The notes under the pieces were generated by a model that searched no databases, was not told the origin of the DNA, and saw only the letters and a list, made by a program, of their open reading frames with translations. Positions 6,492 to 12,774 of a DNA stretch of 22,278 nucleotides are shown in pieces. Location: IMG/VR virus record IMGVR_UViG_3300036851_000320, positions 1 through 22,278 of that record. One strand, written 5' to 3'. The stretch is from a virus. The stretch's first letter is position 1; each line of letters opens with the position of its first letter. The position numbers and the translations under genes were made by a program.

Positions 6492-7447
6492 CCGACCTGA
6501 TCGACGAACAGCAGCCCGACGTCGAGGAGGCAACCGAGCCGGAGCAACTGCCGGTCGGCTTCGAGGAGTCGCTGCAGCAGCGGTTCGGCCAGCCCGCCGA
6601 CGAAGAGGAGCCTGCGCCCGAGGAAGAACCCGAGGGCGAGGAGCCGGAAGGGCCACCGCCCGCTGCCGCCGAGGCAGAGGCGACAGAGGAGCGGCCCGAC
6701 TGGCTCCCCGACAACTTCAAGAACGTCAAGGAGTTCCTCCGCTCGCAAGAGGAGCTACAGCAACTCCTGGATCGGCAAGGGCAAGAGCTCGGCGAGTTGC
6801 GACCGCTCAAGGAGCAGATGGAGCGGTTGGAGCAGCTCAGCCAGCCGCGGTACGACCAAGACGAGCTGGAAGTCTGGTTCGACGAGAACCCCACCCAGAT
6901 CCCCTACATCGCCGAAGAAGCCCGGCAGAAACAGGACGGCGCCCTCTACGAGCAGGCGATGGAAGCCTGGCACGCCCACAACCCACGGCAGGCAGCCGCC
7001 TACGAACGCCGCCTCGAGCTCACCTACATGCAGCAGCAGTTCGACGAGCGGCTGAACCAGGTCGCCGCCCCCGTCCAGGAGCAGGAGGGCGTCCGCGAGT
7101 TCGCCCGCGTCCTCGCCGAGGTCGAGGCCGAGCACCCCGACATCCAGAACTTCGGCGACGCCATCCTCGAAGCAGCGCAGACAACCCCCGAAGTCGTCAG
7201 CATCCTCCAGCGAGGCACCTACGACTCGAAGAAACGGGTCGTGGAAAGCCTGTACTGGATGGCCCGCGGCCGGCAGGCGGACACCCTCAGAGAGGCCGCC
7301 GAGACCGTCGCCCGCGAACAGCAGGACAAGACCCGCCGGCAGAAAGCCAAAGCCGGCGGCGCCACCGCTTCCACGAGCCCGGCGGCCGTGGACAAAAGCG
7401 CGATCGACCGTTTCAAACAGTCGATCCTCGACGCGCCGACCATCTAG
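6488..7447 (+). CDS. Putative capsid scaffolding protein
   Basis: A 319-residue acidic, mostly helical protein directly upstream of the major capsid gene, the usual scaffold position. Residues 1-66 are Glu/Pro-rich and disordered (DEEEPAPEEEPEGEEPEGPP). Residues 70-125 give a coiled coil (FLRSQEELQQLLDRQGQEL). The middle is helical with Gln and Tyr. The C-terminus is basic (KTRRQKAKAGG) followed by a short final helix (SAIDRFKQSILD), matching the known design of scaffolds whose C-terminal basic helix docks on the capsid protein. No protease motif (e.g. Ser-His catalytic pair) is evident, so it is not obviously a fused maturation protease. It starts in a GTGA overlap with AGGAG 11 bases upstream. 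Confidence 0.78.
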   Translation: MTDLIDEQQPDVEEATEPEQLPVGFEESLQQRFGQPADEEEPAPEEEPEGEEPEGPPPAAAEAEATEERPDWLPDNFKNVKEFLRSQEELQQLLDRQGQELGELRPLKEQMERLEQLSQPRYDQDELEVWFDENPTQIPYIAEEARQKQDGALYEQAMEAWHAHNPRQAAAYERRLELTYMQQQFDERLNQVAAPVQEQEGVREFARVLAEVEAEHPDIQNFGDAILEAAQTTPEVVSILQRGTYDSKKRVVESLYWMARGRQADTLREAAETVAREQQDKTRRQKAKAGGATASTSPAAVDKSAIDRFKQSILDAPTI

Positions 7448-7554
7448 AACCACATCCGTAGGGCCGCCGCAAGGACGGCGGGCAACCCCGGAGGTTCCAC
7501 CCGTCCCATCCCCCCATGCGGGGAGTGGGCTAACGCGACCTCTGGAGACCAGTC
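7448..7554 (+). promoter_or_regulatory. Structured leader between scaffold and capsid genes
   Basis: Three inverted repeats follow each other. CCGCCG/CGGCGG (7464-7469 with 7476-7481) has a 6-nt loop. AACC/GGTT (7484-7487 with 7493-7496) comes next. A CCCATCCCC/GGGGAGTGGG stem (7505-7513 with 7520-7529) has one bulge. No T-run follows any of them, so they look more like a leader, processing or partial-termination element than a standard intrinsic terminator. The capsid SD GGAGA is at 7544-7548. Confidence 0.55.
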
Positions 7555-8715
7555 ATGCCAGTCACCATCAACGCCGACCTCGTCGACGACTCAGACATCC
7601 TCGCAAACGAACGCGTCATCGACATGGACAACGAGATCTCCATGCTCGAGCCGGAATTCACCCAGTTCACGACGATTCTGAACCGGGTCAGCTCGAAGCC
7701 GGCGACCTCGTCGAAGGTCGAATGGCTCGAAGACCAGCTGTTCCCAAGGTTGTCGGCGCTCTCCGCGTCGATCACCGCCGCCTCGGCAACGATGCCTGTC
7801 ACGACGGGTGAGGGGCCGTACTTCCGGCTCGGCGACGTCGTCCGCATCCCCGTCTCCGGTGAAGCCGTCGCAGTGTCGGCCGCGCCGGCAACGGACGTGG
7901 TCGGGATCACCCGGTCGATCGGGTCCGTCGCAGCCGCCACCGCCGCCTCACTGGCGGAGCTCGTGATCATCGGCAACGCAGCCGCGCAGGGCGCCAGCCT
8001 CGGCGTCCGCAAGGTGACGGAACGCGTTGCCGCCTACAACTACACACAGATCTTCCGGCATCCGTACGGGTTCACCCGGACGCTGACGCAGTCGAAGCTG
8101 TACGGCGGCTCGGAGCCGATGAAGGAACGGAAGAAAAAGGCGATCGAGCACAAGCGCGCGCTCGAATCGGCGAACTTCTTCGGCCCTCGTGACCTCGACA
8201 CCGGCGGCACGGAGCCGAAGGGGTATATGGGCGGCCTGATCGAGTACATCTCGACGCTGATCAAGGACCCGTCCGGGGCGATGGACAAGGCGGAGTTCGA
8301 GACGTTCATGACCGCCTGGCTGCACCGGGCGAAGACGCCGCTACTGTTCGTCAGCCCCACCGTGGCGTCGATCATCAGCGGGTACGCCCGCGACAACTGG
8401 GTGCGGTCGAAGCAGCCCGATACCACGTGGGGGAACGTCATCGACGCCTACGTGTCCGGCGCGTTCGGGTTCGAGGTCCCGGTCGTCGTGAAGCGGGAGT
8501 GGCACGAGTTCGCCACGACCTCGTCGCAGTACGGGTCGATCGCGTTCGGCGTCGACATGGCGCACGTTCAGGCCAGGCCGATGCAAACGACCCAGCTGCT
8601 GCTGAACCGGCAGGGGAACTCCGAGGACCAGGTCGTCGAGGAGTACCTGACCGAGACCACGTTGCAGGTGGAGCAGGAGAAGCACCATCTGTACATCGAG
8701 AACGCGACCTCGTAA
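7555..8715 (+). CDS. Major capsid protein, SU10-like (HK97 fold)
   Basis: A 386-residue protein that should form the icosahedral shell. It matches the SU10/DUF5309 type of major capsid protein as I know it: an N-terminal arm with a KVEWLEDQL-like segment (about 59-67), a long central region, YNYTQIFRHPYGFTRTLTQS (about 161-180), a helix with KERKKKAIEHKRALESANFFG, the 'FVSPTVASIISGYARDN' region, and a beta-rich end before VVEEYLTETTLQVEQEKHH. No signal or membrane segment. The ATG has GGAGA six bases upstream and is set apart from the scaffold by a structured leader. A terminator candidate follows, fitting high separate expression. Full-length compared with its family; no delta-domain protease cleavage site can be assigned by eye. 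Confidence 0.88.
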   Translation: MPVTINADLVDDSDILANERVIDMDNEISMLEPEFTQFTTILNRVSSKPATSSKVEWLEDQLFPRLSALSASITAASATMPVTTGEGPYFRLGDVVRIPVSGEAVAVSAAPATDVVGITRSIGSVAAATAASLAELVIIGNAAAQGASLGVRKVTERVAAYNYTQIFRHPYGFTRTLTQSKLYGGSEPMKERKKKAIEHKRALESANFFGPRDLDTGGTEPKGYMGGLIEYISTLIKDPSGAMDKAEFETFMTAWLHRAKTPLLFVSPTVASIISGYARDNWVRSKQPDTTWGNVIDAYVSGAFGFEVPVVVKREWHEFATTSSQYGSIAFGVDMAHVQARPMQTTQLLLNRQGNSEDQVVEEYLTETTLQVEQEKHHLYIENATS

Positions 8716-8736
8716 GGGTTGCGCAAGTCCGTAAGG

Positions 8737-8764
8737 CCAGCGCATGCGCGGTTCCCAGCGCTGG
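8737..8764 (+). promoter_or_regulatory. 7-bp hairpin after the capsid gene
   Basis: CCAGCGC (8737-8743) pairs with GCGCTGG (8758-8764) across a 14-nt loop, 21 bases after the capsid stop. It may protect the 3' end of capsid mRNA. Confidence 0.45.
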
Positions 8765-8826
8765 CGCCTCGGAAGCCTGACGCGAAACAAGTGGCCGTCA
8801 GGACGAGATGGGGCGGGTCGACCGCG

Positions 8827-8864
8827 GGGGGCGGCGTGCCACTTGACTGCCGCCCCCACCTTTT
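8827..8864 (+). terminator. Rho-independent terminator after the capsid gene
   Basis: GGGGGCGGC (8827-8835) pairs perfectly with GCCGCCCCC (8849-8857) as a 9-bp GC stem with a 13-nt loop, followed by ACCTTTT (8858-8864). The T-run is short but the stem is very strong. It lies 111 bases after the capsid stop and just ahead of the next gene's SD, so it could be a partial terminator setting capsid above downstream expression. Confidence 0.72.
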
Positions 8865-8867
8865 AGA

Positions 8868-8885
8868 AAGGGAGTGATTCCAATT
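8868..8885 (+). promoter_or_regulatory. SD tract that absorbs the apparent GTG start
   Basis: AAAGGGAGTGAT reads as an extended SD (consensus AAGGAGGTGAT), and the first in-frame GTG (8874) is inside it with no spacing. The next possible initiation codon at normal spacing is ATT at 8883. Either GTG is used with an unusual arrangement or this gene starts at AUU. Confidence 0.35.
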
Positions 8886-9446
8886 CCTCGTTTCATCGCC
8901 AAGGCCCGCGAGTTCAGCGTCACCTGTTGGCGCACCGTCGACCGGGAGACATCGTTCCAGACCGGACTAGACGTCCAGGTCGGATTCATCGCCGACTTCC
9001 GCCACGACGGCAGCCTCTCCCCGTGGGAGAAAGAGGCTGCACTGAAGACGTTCAACTTCGGGGCTGTCGGCCACGACGAGGACGTGACGCACCGGCTGTC
9101 GGTGTTCGACACCGACCATGAGGCGATGGTACGGAAGTGGACGCCGGAGTTCAAGCAGCGGGTCGAGGACGCGCTGCGCCAGGGGAGGAATCTCGGCCGC
9201 AGCTACCTCGAGGTGGATCAGCCCAGGAGGCCGGCGCCGTGGCCCGCGTATGACAAGCTAGTGGCGCAGGGCCGCCGGACTTCGGAGATGGTGGCGGAGC
9301 GGATCGCCGCGACGGTGACCGAGAACGGCTACGACGCCGGCGAGGTGCTCTCGTATGAGCGGGAGAACCATGACCGGCCCGAAGTGATCGCCGCGCTCGA
9401 GGCGCTTGGGGTGGCGGAGCCGGAAGAGGAACTCGTCAGCGCATGA
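8874..9446 (+). CDS. Hypothetical protein downstream of capsid
   Basis: A 190-residue soluble protein, mixed alpha/beta at first (FSVTCWRTVDRETSF, LDVQVGFIADFRHDGSL) and then mostly helical with acidic character, ending in ALGVAEPEEELVSA. The start is uncertain: GTG 8874 touches the SD, while ATT 8883 has better spacing. No catalytic motif, zinc site, signal peptide or membrane segment is visible. The stop overlaps the next ATG (ATGA, 9443-9446). Its position behind the capsid gene would suit a decoration or head-completion protein, but I do not recognise it and the adaptor-type gene lies elsewhere (20313). Confidence 0.7.
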   Translation: MIPIPRFIAKAREFSVTCWRTVDRETSFQTGLDVQVGFIADFRHDGSLSPWEKEAALKTFNFGAVGHDEDVTHRLSVFDTDHEAMVRKWTPEFKQRVEDALRQGRNLGRSYLEVDQPRRPAPWPAYDKLVAQGRRTSEMVAERIAATVTENGYDAGEVLSYERENHDRPEVIAALEALGVAEPEEELVSA

Positions 9447-10024
9447 GTCCTGTCACGATCATACGGGGTTCGGACGAGGATCTTCCGAGTTCGCCCATTG
9501 AGACAGTCGGCTTTGCGGCGGCAATCAGAGGCCGGGAGAAGGAATTTCCGTATCTCGCGCGGGCCGTGAAGAACATCGAGCCCGCTGACCGTCCGATGAT
9601 CTCATGGGCGGACGGGCGCGGCAAGAACTTCTGCCAGATCAACCGGAATCCGTTCGGGGTCACGCATGCGGGACTCGTGACCCGTTTGTACAGCGGGCGC
9701 GATACGTGGGAAGACGCGCGTGCAGCCGCGCTCACCGAGCACTTGCAAAGTGTTGAGCAGACCATCGAACACGGTGTGCCCGAGCGCCGGATCGAGTTGT
9801 ACTTGGAGCTCGACGAAGACGGTGAGTGGTACGTGGCAGAGCGCGTCCGCCAGTTCGCTGGCGGCTTCCGGCACTACCTCAAGCGTGATCTACGACGTGG
9901 AGACACGATCCGACTGCGACCTCTGCAGGATCTGACGTTTCTCGATAACCGACAGGAACCGGACATGGACGTGCGGGAGGCGGAATGGCTGTCGGAGTTC
10001 TCGCTCGAGGTCACACCACACTGA
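9443..10024 (+). CDS. Hypothetical protein
   Basis: A 193-residue protein from an ATGA overlap. It contains DRPMISWADGRGKNFCQINR around residues 49-68, a helical stretch with many Ala/Glu (DARAAALTEHLQSVEQTIEH), and a C-terminal half of beta strands with Trp and Asp/Glu (LYLELDEDGEWYVAERVRQF). The end is RLRPLQDLTFLDN followed by an acidic tail. Composition is soluble and cytoplasmic. I recognise no family. It is followed by a strong SD for the next gene, so it may end a translation unit. Confidence 0.7.
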   Translation: MSPVTIIRGSDEDLPSSPIETVGFAAAIRGREKEFPYLARAVKNIEPADRPMISWADGRGKNFCQINRNPFGVTHAGLVTRLYSGRDTWEDARAAALTEHLQSVEQTIEHGVPERRIELYLELDEDGEWYVAERVRQFAGGFRHYLKRDLRRGDTIRLRPLQDLTFLDNRQEPDMDVREAEWLSEFSLEVTPH

Positions 10025-10040
10025 TCCAGGAGGAAAAGAG

Positions 10041-10235
10041 ATGCCTGTGACAGAACGAGATGACCGGCCGGGTCGGTTCAAGCGGAAGGGGTTTCCGCCG
10101 CCGGAGCGGGAGATCACCGAGGAGGAGGCTGCGCGGCTGGAGGTGAAGCAGAAGGCGATCGCGTCCGGGAAGTTCGACGTCGATCCTGGTGACGATGATC
10201 TGCCAGGCCGGTGGGCGCGTGCGCAGCCGAAGTAG
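10041..10235 (+). CDS. Small charged hypothetical protein
   Basis: A 64-residue protein with one of the best ribosome sites in the window (AGGAGGA at 10028-10034, seven bases before the ATG). It is almost all charged or Pro residues: GRFKRKGFPPPEREITEEEA, then a helical Glu/Lys segment, then DVDPGDDDLPGRWARAQPK. It is likely disordered. The TAG stop is directly followed by the GTG of a methyltransferase. No family recognised; it resembles the short charged linker proteins often seen near phage structural genes. Confidence 0.65.
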   Translation: MPVTERDDRPGRFKRKGFPPPEREITEEEAARLEVKQKAIASGKFDVDPGDDDLPGRWARAQPK

Positions 10236-10757
10236 GTGATTTTCGCGCAGGAGATCGGCAGCGCTGTCCACCTCGGCGAGCTTGAACGGATGGCCGCCGA
10301 AGCTGAGGGGAAAGTGTGTTTGGAGGTCGGGTCGTTCTTCGGCCGTTCGAGCATCGCGATAGCAAGCGTGGCCGAGGTGCTGCACTGCATTGACTGGCAC
10401 CGCGGCGAGTCTGCGAGCGACAAGGACACGGGACTGACGGACTCGCTGCCCGAATGGTGGGCGAACATCCGCCGATACGGGTTCGCCGACAAGACGGTGA
10501 TGCACGTCGGCACCACTGCGCAGGTGTGCCCGTTCATGGCGTCGCAACGGTTCGCGTTCTGCTTCATCGACGCCGACCACACCTATGAGGGTGTGAAAGA
10601 CGACATCGTGAACATGCTGCCGCTAATGCGACCTGACGCGACGCTCCTCTTCCACGATTACACCTGGACGGAGCTAGGCGTCCAGCAGGCAGTGGATGAG
10701 TTCTTTCCCGCCGTGGAGGTCGTCGACACGTCTGCGCTAGTCCGATTGGAGAGCTGA
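10236..10757 (+). CDS. SAM-dependent methyltransferase (Methyltransf_24-like)
   Basis: A 173-residue class I methyltransferase that should transfer a methyl group from S-adenosylmethionine. Motif I is EVGSFFGRSS (30-39). The acidic residue after strand 2 lies in CIDWH (51-55). The strand 4 region is FCFIDADHTYEGVKDDI (108-124). The HDY at 140-142 is typical of the Methyltransf_24 group found in sugar-modification and phage clusters. The length is close to the minimal fold with no target-recognition domain, so a small molecule or glycan substrate is likelier than DNA. The GTG start abuts the preceding stop. Nearby glycosyltransferases suggest that it methylates a sugar, as an inference from context. 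Confidence 0.82.
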   Translation: MIFAQEIGSAVHLGELERMAAEAEGKVCLEVGSFFGRSSIAIASVAEVLHCIDWHRGESASDKDTGLTDSLPEWWANIRRYGFADKTVMHVGTTAQVCPFMASQRFAFCFIDADHTYEGVKDDIVNMLPLMRPDATLLFHDYTWTELGVQQAVDEFFPAVEVVDTSALVRLES

Positions 10758-10760
10758 GAG

Positions 10761-10889
10761 ATGCCGGGGAAGAAGTACAGATCGTTGAAGAAGCCGCACG
10801 TCTATGAGGCGCTGCGCAGCGAGGGCATGTCGAAGGAGCGTGCGGCGAAGATCTCGAACGCGCAGGCGCGGAAGAAGCGCAAACGTTAA
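10761..10889 (+). CDS. 42-residue basic conserved-type protein
   Basis: A short gene from ATG 10761 (GAGAG just upstream) to TAA 10887-10889. The protein starts MPGKKYRSLKKPHVYEALRS, continues EGMSKERAAKISNAQ and ends in a run of Lys/Arg. I recognise the pattern 'LKKPxVYEALRxxGMSKERAAxISN' as a very common tiny protein of bacteria and phages with no agreed function. The basic tail suggests nucleic-acid or polyanion binding. It lies four bases after the methyltransferase and four before the glycosyltransferase, so it belongs to the same transcript. Confidence 0.75.
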   Translation: MPGKKYRSLKKPHVYEALRSEGMSKERAAKISNAQARKKRKR

Positions 10890-10892
10890 CCG

Positions 10893-12467
10893 GTGCCCGC
10901 TGTCACGGTGGTCATCCCGTTCCTCAACGGGGGGAACGAGGCATGGCTGCGCGAGGCGATCGGCTCGCTACCGATCGGCACCCCCTACCTCGTCGCCCAC
11001 AACGACGGCGAGCTCGCCGAGGCGCTGAACCAGGCGCTCCGCCAAGTAGAGACGGAGTTCGTGCTCCGGCTGGACGCCGACAACCGTCTACACCGTGACG
11101 CCATCCCGTTCCTGCTCGACCTCGCCTGGGACACAGACGTCACCTACCCATCACTGCTACTGACCGATGAGGAGCTGCGGCCGGTCGAGTTCCTGAAGGC
11201 ACCCGCGTTTTGCCCGAACCGGCTATTGGAGAAGAACTACATCGACGGCGGCGCCCTCTTCCGCCCAGAGAAAGCACTGGCGGTTGGCGGCTACCGTGAC
11301 CTGCCGATCCTGGAGGACTGGGACCTGTGGGTGAGGATGCACCGTGCCGGGGCGACGTTCAAAGCGGTGCCGGAGGCGATCCTCTATTACCGCCAGCATC
11401 CGGGCTCGCGGAATAAGAGCGTCGATCCGGTCGGGACGCACGAACGGTTGCGCGCCCAGATCGTCGGCAGCACACCCGACCTGAAAGCGAGCTTCTACTA
11501 CCAGCAGACGTATGCGACGACGTACTGGCGGTGCCTGCTGCCCGCCCGCCATTTGCCGGGGCAGGCGGTTGACCATCCGCCGTTCAAGCCAGCCCGCGAG
11601 CACGACGATGGGACACTCGACTTGGCGTTCCCGGAGCATCGGGGGGCGGCGGTGTGGCAGTTCCCAGGGGACGCCGTCCGTGCCGTGTTGATGTCAGAGC
11701 AGCAGGAGCAAGGCACTCGCGTACTCGTCGAGACTGACGACAACTATTTTGACGCGTCGCCGCTCGGCAACCCCGGCTGGACGAAGACGATCCAGAAGGG
11801 CCGCGGCCACTCGCTCGAGGCGCACCGCCGGATCATCCCGTGGGTGGACGGGGTGATCGTGACCACCGCGCAGCTCGCGAACCGGTACCGGAAGCACAAC
11901 CCGAACGTGTACGTGTGCCCGAACCAGTTGGATCCGGCGGACTGGCCTGAGCCGGACGCCTCGAACGGGAGGTTCCGGGTCGGCTGGTTCGCGAGCCCGT
12001 CCCATGCCGGCGACGCGAAGCTCGTTCACCGAGCGTTGGAGTGGGCGTCACGGCAGGACGATGTTGAGGTCTACACGATGGGTTTCGACCCGGGCTGGTC
12101 GTTCCGGCGCTGGCATTTCCCGTGGTCGAACGACCTCGGCGTCTACCGGAAGCTGCTCGGCACGCTGGACGTCGGGTTGGCGCCAGTGGTGGAGACACCG
12201 TGGTCGGTGTGTCGATCCGATTTGAAAGCGCTCGAGCTCAGCGCCGCCCAGGCAGCCCCGGTTCTCTCGGACGCGACCCCATACCGCACGTATGAGGGTC
12301 CGTGCTTGCGCGCCACGTCGGCGAAGGACTTCCTGCACCACGTCAAGCACCTCGTCACCCATCGCGACGAGGCCCGGCAGTTGGGCCGGGAGGCGAGGGG
12401 GTACGTGATGCGCGAAAGGACGATGCCACGGCATATCGGCGACTGGCAGGAGGCAGTCGGTGGCTAG
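10893..12467 (+). CDS. Two-domain glycosyltransferase (GT2-like plus GT4-like)
   Basis: A 524-residue protein joining two glycosyltransferase folds. Residues 1-175 are a GT-A/GT2 domain: VTVVIPFLNGG (4-14), a DxD-type DAD at 61-63 for metal and sugar nucleotide, and GGYRDLPILEDWDLWVRM (132-149) with the ED acceptor motif. Residues 250-524 are a GT-B/GT4-like region: CPNQLDPADW (342-351), FRVGWFASPSHAGD (361-374), and SDLKALELSAAQAAPVLSD (442-460), the donor-phosphate binding area. It could add two successive sugars, or one domain may be structural. The GTG start lies three bases after the previous stop and has only a weak SD. No membrane helices or signal peptide, so it acts in the cytoplasm. 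Confidence 0.85.
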   Translation: MPAVTVVIPFLNGGNEAWLREAIGSLPIGTPYLVAHNDGELAEALNQALRQVETEFVLRLDADNRLHRDAIPFLLDLAWDTDVTYPSLLLTDEELRPVEFLKAPAFCPNRLLEKNYIDGGALFRPEKALAVGGYRDLPILEDWDLWVRMHRAGATFKAVPEAILYYRQHPGSRNKSVDPVGTHERLRAQIVGSTPDLKASFYYQQTYATTYWRCLLPARHLPGQAVDHPPFKPAREHDDGTLDLAFPEHRGAAVWQFPGDAVRAVLMSEQQEQGTRVLVETDDNYFDASPLGNPGWTKTIQKGRGHSLEAHRRIIPWVDGVIVTTAQLANRYRKHNPNVYVCPNQLDPADWPEPDASNGRFRVGWFASPSHAGDAKLVHRALEWASRQDDVEVYTMGFDPGWSFRRWHFPWSNDLGVYRKLLGTLDVGLAPVVETPWSVCRSDLKALELSAAQAAPVLSDATPYRTYEGPCLRATSAKDFLHHVKHLVTHRDEARQLGREARGYVMRERTMPRHIGDWQEAVGG

Positions 12468-12774
12468 CGGCTTGCGCGTCCAGGTTGGCGCCGAGAAGGC
12501 GTTCGACCACGGTGCCGTCACCGTCGGCACCACTGCCGTTGCCCTGGCGAGTGCGTACACGCTGCTGAACCGGGGCGTCCAGATCAAGGCTGCCGCCGCG
12601 AACACAGGCCAGGTGTACGTCGGCAACTCCGATGTCACGAACGGCAGCGCGGACGCCACCGACGGGTTCGAGCTCTCTGCCCGCGACGGCCTGTTCGTGC
12701 CGGCGCAGGACTTGCAGGGCGTCTACGTGATCGGGTCGGCGGCCGGACAGAAAGTGTTCTGGCTGACGCTATGA
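12460..12774 (+). CDS. Small beta-rich virion-type protein
   Basis: A 104-residue protein from GTG 12460, preceded by AGGAGG at 12448-12453. It consists of short beta strands and Gly/Asn turns: an N-terminal VTVGTTAVALASAYTLLNRG segment, a central QVYVGNSDVTNGSADATDG and a closing LQGVYVIGSAAGQKVFWLTL. The 'VYVG..DVT..GF.L...D.LF.P...L..VYVIGSAAGQ' pattern is familiar from small phage structural proteins and fibre domains. It overlaps the glycosyltransferase stop and ends in an ATGA overlap with the repeat fibre gene, so it is probably a fibre-associated or decoration protein. The function is inferred. Confidence 0.7.
   Translation: MASGLRVQVGAEKAFDHGAVTVGTTAVALASAYTLLNRGVQIKAAAANTGQVYVGNSDVTNGSADATDGFELSARDGLFVPAQDLQGVYVIGSAAGQKVFWLTL

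Noticed and set aside
10236-10757. DNA methyltransferase of a restriction or anti-restriction system
   Set aside because: No DPPY/NPPY or PC motif and no target-recognition region; the HDY and short length fit a small-molecule or sugar methyltransferase better.
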